NCBI RefSeq assembly: GCF_023898315.1
Contig: NC_064619.1
Span: 297,266,150-297,330,149, forward strand
DNA: 64,000 bases
DNA from: Schistocerca nitens
Taxonomy: Eukaryota; Arthropoda; Insecta; Orthoptera; Acrididae
Direction: 5' to 3'
Under the pieces are notes generated by a model that saw nothing but the letters and a program-made list of their open reading frames with translations, did not search any database and was not told where the DNA came from. Shown here in pieces: positions 32,541 to 45,737 of this stretch; position 1 is the first letter of the stretch, and each line of letters opens with the position of its first letter. Position numbers and translations under genes: made by a program.

Positions 32541-33846
32541 CAGAGCAGTGAGCAATAAAACGCTACTATGGGTCGTATAGTAGTCTTCGTCGCTTGCAGG
32601 ACTTCACTAACAGGGTATGACCACTCATAAAGAAGCGCATGGAAGTCGTCCCCTCCTTATAAAGCACTACTACAGTCCAGATGCGCACGTCGACAGTGGG
32701 AGGTTCTAGGAGGCTGAAGACTGCTTGATAACAGCAAAACTTTGACGGGAGGTGCTACTTTCAATGTTCAACGTAGAAAAGATGTGGCAATACGACGAGA
32801 GCACCCGAGTCTGCCAGCGTCGCCGTACAGAGGTCCATTGACAAGTTCGCTGCAGTCGGCTCCAACGAGAAATTCTGAAATCGTGGATCGCTGTTTCTCC
32901 AGCAAAAGGAGCAAGTTGCGAAGAGCGGTGCGTGCAATAGGGTGCAGAGGTTAGCGTTTCTGGTTAATTTGCTGTGGATCGTAGATTCAGACCCAAACCC
33001 AAGGCAGCTGTTTAGTATTTATCACTTCTGGAAGAATGTAGAAATTTTTTATGTTTGTAATGCTTGTGTAAATAGCAGCGCGCACCGTCTAGGAGCCCAG
33101 CAGTTCTCTAGCATCTGTACGTTGGCGATCGTAATGGAAGTGTTTACAGTGCTAAGTGTCGTACATCACTGACGATCCAGATGTCGGACTGGGACTTTAT
33201 TGAGGGTACGACGTGACAATATAACTGTAAAAATATTTTCAACCTCCTATTATTTTCACTGTTTGTTGTAACGTTTGTAGTTTACTTCTGAAAGAGAAAC
33301 ACAATAAAACTTGCATCACACACACCTCGGTAACGTAATAGTACTCTCCATGTTAAGATAACGGAGTAAAAACCTCGAAATCCGTTGTGGAGCAAGTAAA
33401 TAATGTTGTCTTATTGTGGTGTTTTATTTGAATAATTCTGCTTCCAAGAATACATTTAGTTCATTCTGTTTTCAGTACTACTCTGACCTCGGAGATGTAG
33501 AGCCATTTCATCAACAATATCTCCGTAGCAAACGATGTTTAGTTGCTTCCAAGTGAAGGCCAGTCTATTTCCTTAAACATTGTGTCAATGTGACCACCGA
33601 TACAATCTCAGTTTCTAGCCGGTTGTCACATCCCTTAGCAGTGGAATATAGCACATATACTGTCAGTATGGTAGCAAAAAATTCTTTGGGATGTTCTGCA
33701 AGGTAAAATATAATAAAATAAAACAGATGTTTTGACAGAAATTCCACGATCTTTTTCTGGCCGCCGACACTGCAGGAGTCAAAAGATGACCTTTGTTAGC
33801 AAATCGAAACTTTAGTTCTCAATTTATTTAGCACTATATCATTATA
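32541..33846. other. No recognisable gene
   Basis: It could include the 3' LTR of the gypsy relic but no pair of LTRs is visible in the window. Short frames only. Confidence 0.45.
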
Positions 33847-35285
33847 CACACATCAAAAAAGTTTTCAATCACCCAGGTTCCCAGAACTCCTGAAGACAGA
33901 CGTTGACTAGGGATATTTTATTACAGACACAGTCCCTTTGACTCTTCAGAGACGTCACTAAACCCGTCCAAAGATGTAATCAACGATGCACGAGCAGCGC
34001 CTATTAGACGGGGGGGGGGGGGGGTCCGACAACCTATCAGTTCGTAATTCCAGCAGGAAGAAGGTACACGGCTCGTGTTGTCTGTAGTTCAACCATGCCT
34101 AGACGGTCAATACCGCGGTTCGATCGCGTCCACACTGTTACTTTGTGGCAGGAAGGGCTGTCAACAAGGAAAGTGTCCAGGTGTCTCGGAGTGAACCAAA
34201 GTGATGTTCAGACATGGAGGAGATACAGAGAGACAGGAACTGTCGATGACATGCCTCGCTCAGGCCGCCCAAGGGCTACTACTGCCGTGGATGTCGCTCC
34301 CTACGTATTATGTCTCGGAGGAAACCTGACAGCAACGCCACGATGTTGAATAATGTTTTTCGTGCAGCCACAGGACGTCGTGTTACGACTCACACTGTGC
34401 GCAATAGGATGCATGATGCGCAACTTCATTCCCGACCATCCATGGCGAGGTCCATCTTCGCAACCGCGACACCATGCAGCGCGGTACACATAGGCCCAAC
34501 AACATGCCAAATGGACCGCTCATGATTGGCATCACGTTCTCTTCACCGATGAGTGTCGCATGTGTCTCCAACTAGACAATCGTCGGAGACATGTCTGGAG
34601 GCAACCCGGTCAGGATGAACGCCTTAGACACACTGTCCAGCGAGTGCAGCAAAGTGGAGGTTCCCTATTGTTTTGGGGTGGCATTATGTGGGGCGGCGTA
34701 GCCGCTGGTGGTCATGGATCGCGCCGTAACGGCTGTACGATACGTGAATGCCATCCTCCGACCGACAGTGCAACCATATCGGCAGCATATTGGCGAGACA
34801 TGCGTTTTCATGGACGACAATGCGCGCCCCCATCGTGCACATCTTGTGAATAACTTCCTTCAGGATAACGACAGCGCTCGACTAGTGTCCAGCATGGTCT
34901 CCATGCCTGGGATAGATTAAAAAGGGCTGTTTATGGACGACGTGACCCACCAACCACTCTGAGGGATCTACGCCGAATCGCAGTTGAGAAGGGGGACAAT
35001 CTGGACCAACAGTGCCTTGATGAACTTGTGGATAGTATGCCACGACGAATACAGGCATGAATCAATGCAAGAGGACGTGCTACAGGGTATTAGAGGTACC
35101 GGTGTGTACAGCAATCTGGACCACCACCTCTGAAGGTCTCGCTGTATGGTGGTACAACATGCAATGTGTTGTTCTCATGAGCAATAAAAAGTGCTGAAAT
35201 GATTATGTTGATATCTATTCAAGTTTTCTGTACAGGTTCCGGAACTCTCGGAACCGAGGTGATGCAAAACTTTCTTTTATATGTG
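33847..35285 (+). mobile_element. Tc1/mariner-like transposon, both ends present
   Basis: The left end CACACATCAAAAAAGTTTTC and inverted right end CACATATAAAAGAAAGTTTT are terminal inverted repeats continuing into CACC[CT][AC]GGTTCC; TA flanks at 33845-33846 and 35286-35287. A homopolymer of 17 G at 34010-34026 sits in the 5' leader. The total of about 1.44 kb is a normal length. Confidence 0.88.
34095..35058 (+). pseudogene. Tc1-like transposase, broken
   Basis: MPRRSIPRFDRVHTVTLWQE at 34095 starts a HTH (GLSTRKVSRCLGVNQSDVQT) followed by DDMPRSGRPRATT. Later parts are spread over frames: TGRRVTTHTVRNRMHDAQLH (34370), FTDECRMCLQLDNRRRHVWR with the first Asp (34540), FMDDNARPHRAHLVNNFLQD with the second Asp (34815), then decay before the Glu. 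At least three frameshifts are present. Confidence 0.85.
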
Positions 35286-35287
35286 TA

Positions 35288-38209
35288 GATGCAGGGTGAT
35301 ACTGGGAATGGAATCTTTCCTATTTATATCCTTCTTTGTATGATTATCCGAACTCTTTAGATTAATTTTTGTTTCCGCTTTCTGCTTGAACTGAAGACAA
35401 CTAATGTCGAATACAAAAGCGTTTGAGCACTTTCCGTATCTATCTACGGATGGAGTTCTGATTCAACTTGACGCATTCAAGCTATTTATTTGATAAAATA
35501 TTGTCACATCTTATATTTGCGCAAACAGTAAAATTAGTGAAAATGGGGAACTGTTGGTGTTACTAGAGCTGTCTGTGCGTCACTGTCATGATTAGGCAAC
35601 AGATAAACAGGAACACTGCTGCAGATTAGAGTTGCTCAAGGTAATTGTTTCCTGTTGTCTGGACAGAACAAACTTATCTCGACACAGAAATTCGCTATCC
35701 CTCCGGTCTGAGGCAGCACTTGTTGGAATAAGACAGTCGTATGGGACAAGTTGAGAACTATAGGTAATACGCTCAAGAATTTCAGTTATTGCAATCAATT
35801 ACTTAGCATCTGGCTGTGAACAAGGTGTTGGAATATAGTAGTGGAAAAAAGATCCATACGATCTCAAGTTTGGAGCTTTAATTTTAGGCGCATCTGTAAC
35901 ATGCTGCGATATTTGCTAGAGTCTGCAACTTGGTAATCGAGTCTTACAACACTGATCTTACGGTGAAGAAAACAGCCACCATTCTCTTCTTGGCAGAAAT
36001 AGATTTCCATAATTTGTCTCCTACACATTTTTTACAAAACAAAAAGAGCTTTTTTGTTTAATAACTCACCTGGAAAATTCTAATCTGGTTCATTACTTGA
36101 AAAATATTGTTGAGTAACGGACAAGCGCCACTTCTCAGCTATTTTACCTTTGCTTTTCAGGACGGGAGAAATTGTGGCTCCCCTATCAAGCCTTAAGGTG
36201 TCCACAGAGTACAAAGTATTTTCCTTTACTGTAATATACTACAATTGCACAAATTGCAAGTACAGAAACGTGTGTGTGCGTGGGGGGTATGACATACACT
36301 GATTTACTCCATTAGCTACCGCAACGAAGCTATAATATTTTCAGTAATCGATGAACAAAATAGACCTGGTGCACCTCGAGACGCAAGTTACCCCTCTGAA
36401 ACGTCATGATGGATATGAATATAGCAGATGAAGATAGACAGCGTGTTCGAAGATATGAAAACATCTTCAGAGATGACCCTCTCATAACGTTCGAGGAAAA
36501 TTGTGCGTTGTTTTTTTTTTCTTTCCCCCGTAGCGACTTCTCTTTGTGCTGTCCGATGAACAATAACTAGAAAACTAAAAGTTCCAGCGTGTAATTTGGA
36601 CTACTAAGAATGAATAGAGCGGTTTATTTACCGAAGTAATATGGACATGGTTCACATGTAAATAGTTTCGTAAGTTCCGATTTTTGTCTGCCACTACAAG
36701 TTTCCCTTGTTGCTTTTCTAGCAAACTACTCACTGTTGACGAGGAATATGGAGGACTGCCTTTTTGGCAAGAATTTCATCAAACATCTTCTGAAATCTTC
36801 ATATAGAAGCAAGAGACCGTTAAGTTTTGATGAACCGTAAGGGACAGGAAAACCGCCTCTTCTGTTGGGACCTGACCCACTTTAGAGGAAGGCCAGAAAT
36901 TAACTGCTCTTACGCCGACGTATCTCTCGGCTTTATCAAAACCTTACAATCTCTCGCTCCCACAGAAACAAAATACAGTTGAGATATAAGTAAGCAAACA
37001 TTCTCGAAAGACTGGAGAGAGCTGGACGTTGGAGATCGATAACCGTCACTCTAAGCGGAACCGACTACGGACACCGCGGCTTAGTGAAAGCCATCTGCCA
37101 GAGGTCAGCAAGTTCTTTGGCTGGCGGCTGCGCTGCTAGGATTTGCTACGCGGCGGCAGGCGATCGAACGACAAGGGAAGTGGCGGCCACTACCGAGACT
37201 GTTAGCGACCCTTGCGTAGTCGTTGTATTGCTACTCAGACTGTAACTGCCTCTCCTTTTTAAATGAAGAAGCGCAAGGTTCCTGCCACCGACGTCTCTGA
37301 TGGGGCTTATTAACCCACATAACCATACAAATTCGTGCTCGGACGATCGAATAGGCATTTTTGCAATGTATTACGCGAAAATAACTCTACGTACAGAGTA
37401 GATAAACCGCTACTGCACCGCCTGAAACTTACAGATTGAGGATATACACAGCACGTAGCCGGTATACGTACAGATATTTCTGTTGGTGACTGAGGAAGGT
37501 GTACTGAACAACATAACATCAGTATTTAGGTCATTTGTAGACTAATAATTACAGCTATTAGGAGTAACATGTTTTTAGGTTGGTTAGTACCTCCAAGTAC
37601 ATGTAGCAAAAGCAAGCCATTAGCGCGTACCTCCCCTTGGGACGTAGGTCAAGCATTGAACTGTGGATTCATGGACGCCAAACGCTAAGTCTACTGATGG
37701 GCGTAGCAGTGATGCAGTAAACACCAGGTCGTAAGGTTTGTGACAGGTTTGTGGAAAGGGTGTCTGACGCAGAGAAAAAGCGACCCATACACTGATGGGT
37801 GTATCTATGAAGCTACCACCTGCACCTATACTCGTTATATTTTTTAACATGGCATAGGGCACAAGGGAGCATTTCTGGTCAGACATCATCATGTTTGATT
37901 CAGATGAAAAAAGTCGAATTCTTTAATATTTGTATGTTTAAATTCAGATCGCCAACTTCAAAAGTGATTTCGACAGAAGCTACCTGCTACACTTTAGTGT
38001 AAATAAGGTCTGAATTTCCTATTTTCGGCATCCTTCTACAACATCACATCTTAAATGCTTAGATTCTCTTCTTTTACGATTTTCAAGGAGCGATTCCTGT
38101 ACATTGCTGTGTTCCAAATGGGCATTCTCAATGATTTCTTCCTCAAATTAAGGTCGATTTTCGACACGACTAGATTTATTTTCATCAGGTATATCCTGTA
38201 TAGATTTAA
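35288..38209. other. No recognisable gene over 2.9 kb
   Basis: Both strands lack long frames or known repeat motifs. A GC-richer patch at about 37020-37330 has no recognisable content. This is the longest stretch without an assignment, so it may be old intergenic DNA or repeats I do not know. Confidence 0.5.
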
Positions 38210-38660
38210 GTGTCAGGAAGTCGTTTCTGAACGTATTTGTATGGAGTGTAGCCATTTATGGAAGTGAAATATGGACGGTAATAGATGGACAAGAAGTGAA
38301 TATAAGCTTTCGTAATGTGGTGCTACAGAAGAATGCTGAATATTAGATGGGTATATCACGTAACTAATGAGCAGGTATTGAATAGATTCGGGGAGAAAAG
38401 AAATTTGTGTCACAACTTGACTAGAAGAAGGGATCGGTTGGTAGGACGTGTTCTGATTCATCAAGGGATCATAATTTAGCGTTGGAGGGCAGCGTGGAGG
38501 GTAAAAATCGTAGAGGGAGACCAAGAGATGAATACACTAAGCAGATTCAGAAGGATATAGGTTGCAGTAGGTGCTGGGAGATGAAGAAGCTTTCGCAGGA
38601 TAGAGTAGCATGGAGAGCTGCATCAAACCAGTCTCTGGACAGAAGACCACAACAACAACA
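38210..38660 (+). pseudogene. RTE-like LINE 3' fragment
   Basis: Broken frames read a WSVAIYGSEIWTV-type motif (38247), WCYRRMLNIRWV (38320), RRRDRLVGRVL, GKNRRGRPRDEYTKQIQKDI and DRVAWRAASNQS. The end is GACCACAACAACAACA. It is longer at its 5' side than the related fragments at 19999 and 47845. Confidence 0.8.
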
Positions 38661-39309
38661 TCCTCTTTGACTGTGCTAGTGTAGAGTGGGGTTTAGACAG
38701 AGTAGAGTTCGGCTGGGTGTTGTGCAGATATAGGCCTCAACATTTTTATTACCCCTTCTTTACTACGCAAAGACCAGTTTAACAAGATAGGAAACATTAT
38801 TATTATATTTTTGAGTCCCAAACATACTTTAACAAGCTTTAATAACACAAAATATCGTCCTGAAATAATAACAAAATTAATACAACGCCAGAGGTATTCA
38901 CTCCTCTGCAATAGAAAACTGAGTAATACCGCTGCTAATTGCTTCTTACCTGGCTCCTAACAGCTACACCCAGTCACAAGACACCATCTACCTATACACT
39001 GGTCAACTATCTACACTTACGTCTAAGTGATCAGTACACCAGTTACACATATAAGGAAATTATTTATCATCATTATCTTCTTCTGTTTCTTCTTCTCTTC
39101 AGGTGTTAGGCAAATTTACCTATTATGGTACCAATACTTGCTGGAGTCTTCCTCATCACGCTTGGCACTCACAATTTCGAGCCTGCAAGGGGAGCTCTCA
39201 CGCTCATTTTCTTATAGGTGCTCATTTTGTTTTCTTCAGTAATATAGGAATTTATCATTTAAACAAAACATTTTTAGTTCCTCATTAATATCTTGAGTCC
39301 TTTGTCTTC

Positions 39310-40500
39310 TATTGTGAAGCATTTAACAGTTCTCAGCAGTTTCACTTCTTGAGGCTTACTGCTTTCTTGTTTTTTTGTTTAATCACCCACGTCTCGTTTC
39401 CAGAGAATAGTGAGGGGACTGCAAGAGTTTTGTAAAATTTAAATTGAGTATCTTTCCTGGTTTTGTTTTTAAGGTTTCTGTGGGTCGTTTCACATATCCG
39501 GCTGAATCTGCTGAACTTAATTCCTATATCTTTGCTGTAGCCATATGTCGCCTCACATCCTAGGTAACTGAAGTGATTTAATTGTTCCAAAATATCAATA
39601 TTTTGGTTCTAATGTCTTCTTTTCCCATGAAAAGCATTGTCTTAGTTTTCTCTGTTGAGACTTCCATCTCAAAATTCGCACTGTTGGCAGCATGCAGTAA
39701 GTTATTTTAAAGAGTGTTGCTGTCTAGGTACATAGCTATAGGAAATTCTGTTTTCATATACGCATTATTTCATGTATATAAATGTGAACAAAGTTGGGGA
39801 GATACATCAGCATTGTCACTCTCTTTTGTTAGTTGGTGTCTCCTTAATCATTTCTCCATAGAAATCTGAAGTGACAGTCGTGTTCTGATATACACTTTTT
39901 ATTGCATTTTTCAGATGTTTCGGGTATCTGCGGTCCGTCAAAGCCTTCCGGAGTTCATCTCTATTGACGTTGTCAATTTTTTTAATAATAAAAAACAATA
40001 TGTTTCTTCATTATAGTCTGAGTTTTTGTATTACCTGTTGTAAAACAAAACTGCATCTATGGTGAAGTTCCCTTTTATAACTCTCATTTGTTCCTCGTGC
40101 AGAAATACCTCCGTTGCGTTTCTAAGTATTATGATTAAAATCTTAGCACATACCCTGTATGTTGAGTCTAGTAAACTTATTCCTCTGTAGTTACTGGAAA
40201 GTCTTCTGCGTCCTTTTTTTAAAAACTGATGTCATTCTAGCAATCTTCCAGTCTTTGAGGACACTCTTCTAACGTTCGCTTAAGAAATCTAGAAGTGGTA
40301 AATGCAGCGTCATGCCTCCATATTTTAGCAATTCAGGATTAATACCACCTCTGCCTGTCGCTTCTCTGTTATTGAGTGAAGTTAAGGCAGATGTTGTTTC
40401 GTATTTCATCTCATCTTTTCTCATCCACTGGTTTAATTTAAGTTTCTTGTGCTGCACAATAATTTTATAATCCTTTTTAGTAATTTATCCATTGTTTTCT
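39310..40500 (-). pseudogene. RTE-like LINE fragment, minus strand
   Basis: Minus-strand pieces in order: NNREATGRGGINPELLKYGG (RT start, near 40370), DNVNRDELRKALTDRRYPKH (near 39970), and QLNHFSYLGCEATYGYSKDI with FYKTLAVPSLFSGNETWVIK (39590-39350). This is the LINE RT order with the catalytic centre lost, and many stops. Confidence 0.72.
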
Positions 40501-41055
40501 TCAACATTATTTATTTGTATCTTCTCTTTTTTGTCGTTTTTAAAGTTTTAAAAATTTTATACGCCATCTGCTGTCTCCTGTGAACATCATTCTCGATATA
40601 AAAAATTATTCATATAAGAGTATATAAAAATTCACAGTGCACTTGAAGGGACCACAGGTTCAATAACAAGATCCATACTGAATCAACAAAAACCACAGAG
40701 TACGAAACAGATTCACATTTGTAACAAGATTTTAAATTACTTGTAACTTCCGCACTATAATGTGCATTTCGCATACTGATATGAACCAGCTTGTTTCATG
40801 ACAGAATATTCACTTGAGCACGCCCCGCGTGCAACACGCAATATTGTCTTAGCACGGCCCCGTGCACAATAGCCACAAGAAGCCACAACAACATTCACAA
40901 TTTCAGGACAAAGTGAGCTACAATTGACTTCACTTAATGCCCCTTTGCACACATGATGTGCTCTGAAGTTTCTAGCTTTGCCTAGAAAGAATAAAGCTAT
41001 AGCATTGAAGTTACCCATTTATTCAGTATATTATCCCCTGAGACTGATACACTTG
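40501..41055. other. No recognisable gene
   Basis: AT-rich sequence without motifs that I can assign. Confidence 0.5.
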
Positions 41056-41479
41056 TTGCAGCTTTTCTAGTCTCTTCAAATGAAAGTCAAGCGCTCGCTC
41101 GCGAAGCCGGCACTCCGCAGCCTCTTTGACATCTCCAGTGTCCTGGAAAAGGTTACCCTTGAGGTGTTTCATCAAGTTTGGAAACAGACAATATTCGGAG
41201 GAGGAGGTTGTTGCTATGGTATGGAGGATGGTTGTTTAGTTGAAAGCCCAGGGTCATCAATCTGGCAGCCGAAACGTTGCACGCATGCGCAGATGCGTTG
41301 TCATGCAACAAAAGAATCCGTTTGGTCAGCTTTCCTGGGATTTTATTCTTTACTGGTTCCTTCAACTGATCCAACAGGTTGTAACAACAACTGTACATAT
41401 AATAATTTTTTCCTTCTGAATTTCGATAAATTAGTGTAAGCAATATTTTGATTTCATTTCCTTTTCTTTTCATGTCATT

Positions 41480-43550
41480 ATGTTAAAGAAACTGTAAGCA
41501 ACTTGCGATGTGAATATTAATATTTATGTCAAATCTCAAGCAATGCTATAACAGAATTGAAGTGTAACCCATGTTGAATCTATTGTAATATGTTTAAAAT
41601 TGTAATTGTGCGTCTGGTCCATACGTAGGCAATGTATTAGGATATGTGGAATGTAAAACCTTTGGTGAATACCCTGTCTGTAGGGGAGCGGTAAAAGGTG
41701 GATGGCAGGCGAGCGCGGGAAAATGCACACGGGCGCGGCACGGCATAACGGGCTCAGCAAGATAGCCGGAGTTGGGAATCGGTCTGAGAAACACGTTCTG
41801 GATTGAGGAGGCTCTCCTGGAAAACGTGATTTCATTGAGCCTCGGATGTGCCGTTTCCGACGACTATACAGCATGGCTATATTCTATAGGCACTAAAATG
41901 AAAAGGATTGCGACGCTAAGAAGAAGCAAAGTGCCGATACATCAAGAGCCATAGCTGTGATAGTATGTGTGCTGTGCGCTTCGCCATCTCGCCGCCCGCC
42001 AACCGCCGCATTGACACAAACAGGTTGAATCTTTAGAATTGTATTCGTGTGGACCAGTGTTAAATTTGTTCCTGACTGTTCAATAACAACTTAACTTTTA
42101 CCAGAATTGTCCTATCAATTAATTATCCTCATCACTAACCTAGACAGGGTCCTTTCCACATGTTGTGCAATCAGTGTCCCGAAATGAAGATTTAAAGTTT
42201 ATGTTAATAAGAATTACCTGCAGACCTATCTATGCTAGAAAGATGTTTAAGGAGTTTTATTGTTAATGAAAATATAAGCAAAGAACAAAGGTCTGACAAA
42301 GTTGGAAGATAATTTTGGAATTGGTTTAGTAATGAAGCTTAATTAATTTGAGACAAAAATAATGGTAGTTAAATAAGCAAGAAATAAGACAAAAAGAGTA
42401 GTAATTCATATATTGGAAACCTTGAGTGCTTATGAATTCAATAGTCAAAGAATTTCAATACAGTGACAATTACAGTTTCAGGGTCCCCCCCCCCCCCAAC
42501 CCCCCTTTTCTTTTCTATTCATTTAAATTCTGAAGTGTACTGAACTAATTTGACCAGCAAAGTTAAAGTCAATATAAAACCTAAATTTATCAGTGTTTTA
42601 CCCTTCTTAAAAGTGACATTGTATGTGTGTTTCAAAAGTGCTATTTCTAGGGTAACCTATGCCCGATTTCAGTCGGATCAATAGACAAAACGCAGTTTGT
42701 AGTAATCATTATAGTGTAATGTTGTGTATTTATAGCTTGTCCAAATTAGTACAGAAAGGGAAAGTATTAGTTCAGTAGATTTTTCTGGTTCTAAAATTTA
42801 CCATATAATGCAGTATTACTACGTGTTGTTATGCTTGTACGTACATCCACTTGTACAAGGAAAAAACTCACTTAATGCCTAATTAGGCTGGCGACCGTAT
42901 TATTAACAATTGGTAGCATCTGCTGTGTATGTTTCTTGCCCGTCCTAACGTGTAGTTGCACTTTAGACTTGCTTGACGTATCATTGTTGTTACTGAGTGG
43001 GTGTAAGTCTGATTGTGCCTCCATTCAGGTACATGCGGTCAACATATTTACTAAAATCCTTTCTTATAAGGTGAAGCCCGTCAACTTACCATAGTACAGG
43101 CTTTAAAGAGTTAACGTACGCACGAGCGTAGACGTTACAAGGTTGGTGTATATATAGTAGATCCGTGAGTTAATAATTGGCGACCAATGCTGTTCAATCG
43201 CAATAAAGTCATGACATGTTCAATTGACTCGTTTATTAGAACGTGTTACGCGTTATGGGATTACACCAATCTTCAGACATCACAAACTTCAACTCCTTCC
43301 TAACCAACCAGGCGTACAGCCTTGTTAACCCAAAGAAAGTGTCCAATTTCTTTGAGTTGTCAAGGCTGTACGCCTGGTTGATTAGGAAGGAGTTGAAGTT
43401 TGTGATGTCTGAAGATGGGTGTAATCCCGAAACGCGTAACATGTTCTAATAAGAGTCAACTGAACATCTCATGACTTTATTGTGATTGCACAGCTTTGGC
43501 TGTCAATTATTAACATAAAAATGATCGCAGGCCTCAGACGGGATTTTATG
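41480..43550. other. Unclassified insertion within mariner, ends in a palindrome
   Basis: It contains no recognised protein motif. A GC-rich patch lies at 41690-41830 and 41970-42010, a C homopolymer at 42484-42498, and the palindrome at 43169-43514 at its right side. It may be several events. Confidence 0.5.
43169..43514. repeat. Large inverted repeat (foldback element)
   Basis: The two arms, about 160 bp each, begin GTTAATAATTG and, inverted on the right, GTTAATAATTG. They run through CAATAAAGTCATGA and GTACGCCTGGTTG to a centre near 43340. A consequence is two 68-codon frames on opposite strands with nearly the same residues (MLRV.GLH.SSDITNFNSF); these are symmetry artefacts, not genes. 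Confidence 0.92.
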
Positions 43551-44270
43551 TCATGTACATTATAGATCCCTGAGGTAAACAGTCCACCAACAGAATGCCG
43601 TCTTTGTCGCAGAAAATGGACGCCATGACTTTTTTGTTTGATTTCTGGGTGCAGAACTTCTTCGGCCTTGGGAAGCCGCTGTCCTGCTGTACTTTTGATT
43701 ATTCCTTGATTTTAGGGTCATAAACATGAAGCCAAGTTTCATCCTCAGTCACTAACTTCGCCAGAAAGGTCTCTGGAGCTTCAATGCGGTGCAAAATGGC
43801 TCTCGATGTCTCAATGCGTTCTTTCCGCTGATCACAGTTCAAAGACATCGGCACCCATTTCGCTGGAAGTTTGCGCATTTCTAGGATCGTGGTGACAGTG
43901 AAGCCAACATGCTCAAGGAAGGTGTTCAGTATCCCTATTATGTTTTTGGTGGATATTCAGTGGTCGTGAAGAACCAGCTCTTGGGCAGCATCGGATGTTG
44001 CAGTGTCTGTTGCGGTTTGATGGCGACCACAGCGGGGCTCATCTTCCACAGTGAAATGGGCAATCTTGAAATGAGATATCCAGGTTTTCACAGTGCTGTA
44101 GGAAGCATAATTCTCTCCCAGTGTTTGTGATATCTCGGTGTGATTGTCCTTTGCGGGCTTTCCCTGAAGAAAAGAAAACTTCATGACGGCCCGGAACTTT
44201 AACGACGAGAAATTTGCGTGCGGCTCTGCCATCTCGGCTATGACGTGCAACAGAACAAATTGTGCGAACA

Positions 44271-45737
44271 GTAAACACCTGATATTTACACAGTTACGTA
44301 TTAAGATTTCAAACTTTCAAATGAGTCCCGAGTTGTTTTTCTTTTTTTATTTATTTTTTTTTTTTTATTTCAGCTGCAAGGCAACAAGGCCAGAATCTTT
44401 TCAGAGACCCCTTCGTAATACTGTGAGTCAGTCTGAACGCAAGACCACCAGAATACTAATGTTAGCCGAAAATACTCTAGCCGTGTTCTTTTCAATCTGC
44501 TGGTGCCGTTCCTCGTCTTCGTGCAATGCCGCGTGCGCGACCGGAGAAAACAGCGCCCGCTCCACCAGCTTGTTCACACGCCAGCACCGCCCATGCTGAG
44601 CGTGTCCGTCTGGGACCGCCGCGCACGCCAACTCGGTGAGGGTCTCGGACTTGGCTGCCCACAGACCTGCTTTCGTTGGTGTCTCTCCAACAACTCTCTG
44701 TCACCCGCCTCCGCAAACCGCGCTGACTGTCGATGGTGCACCGCCGGCCCCGACAACAGACCACGCGCTTGTTGTGGGACATGTGTGCGTTCTACGTGAG
44801 TCCAGCTCACTGCGCACCGTCTCTGTGACTACCCAGCACTGCTAGGTTGGCGCTGTTTTAGAGGTCAGAAACGGAGTGAGAAAAACTCTAATGTTCGGGT
44901 TGCATACTTCGCAAACTAAGGCGCTGCTGTTACATCAGTGCTAACTCCTTCGTTCCCGCGCTAGTTCTGCGAATATGACGAGTGTGAGAACTGTGGCGCT
45001 GCGGTCGCTTCCTACTCGTCGGCACGTTCTCTCTTACTGAAGCGTGCAGAAGTGTAAGGATAGTCGTGAATTATTGTTTATACGGAAGATAAGTACGCGA
45101 TCTTGCTGCTGTAAAGTAGCACTGACAAGGCGAAATGACCTATTGTCGGGATCAGGTGGCCTTTAACGAATCTGTGTTTCATGGAGGTATAAGACGAAAA
45201 TTAATTGATGCAAACTACACAACTGCCAATGTGTTCCGTTAGGGAGGAGTGATATTTGAAATACATTTCACGCCTTGGTCCACTATTAATACACAAAACA
45301 CACTAATTTTGCCCAGTGCAAGTAAAATGATTGTATTCTTGTTTATTTCATCTCGACCACGAGAAAACGTGTGCTGCTTCAAACGAAACCTGGGCACAGA
45401 GTAACGTCGCTGTTATACTCGTGCGACAAAAAGCGAGCTATTTCTGTATTCATTAGATCATGGCAATAGCTTATCATTCATTTCTGTAATTTATTGTAAT
45501 AATTAATGACCATTTAGAGACTGAAATTCATCCTGATGTCATGTTTTCTGTTACTGTCGTTACAAACTCGGTATCGCCTCGAATTTGTGTATATGTCAAC
45601 GTAATTGCCAGACAGTCTCTGAACAGATATTAAACATTAAAACAAATTTACAGCAGCCTTCGAAAAACTTTTATCTGTATAATTCTACGTATAAACAGAA
45701 TATTATTCACTGCTAAATGATCGTCGTTATATTGATA
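44271..45737. other. No recognisable gene; GC-rich patch
   Basis: A T-rich run at 44340-44370 precedes a GC-rich patch (44500-44850) that is open in several frames on both strands, as expected from base composition. I see no domain. It might be an LTR or LINE 5' region. Confidence 0.45.

Larger units (their letters stand above)
41060..44270 (-). mobile_element. Mariner relic split by a 2-kb insertion
   Basis: The N-terminal part (44250-43960) reads FRAVMKFSFLQGKPAKDNHT and YSTVKTWISHFKI, then VEDEPRCGRHQTATD, a mariner HTH. The middle (43742-43555) includes KLGFMFMTLKSRNNQK and QTKKSWRPFSATKTAFCWW. The C-terminal part lies at 41473-41060 (NLLDQLKEPVKNKIPGKLTK, LLHDNASAHACNVSAARLM, second Asp). 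All are minus-strand and colinear, separated by an insertion at roughly 41480-43550. Confidence 0.78.

Noticed and set aside
34010-34026. G-run as a quadruplex regulatory element
   Set aside because: A single homopolymer in a dead transposon leader, with length possibly affected by sequencing error, is not evidence of function.
43236-43449. Two 68-codon frames on opposite strands with almost the same residues
   Set aside because: They are the automatic result of the palindrome at 43169-43514, not two genes.
44500-44850. Overlapping open frames in a GC-rich patch
   Set aside because: Several frames on both strands are open together and no motif is recognisable.
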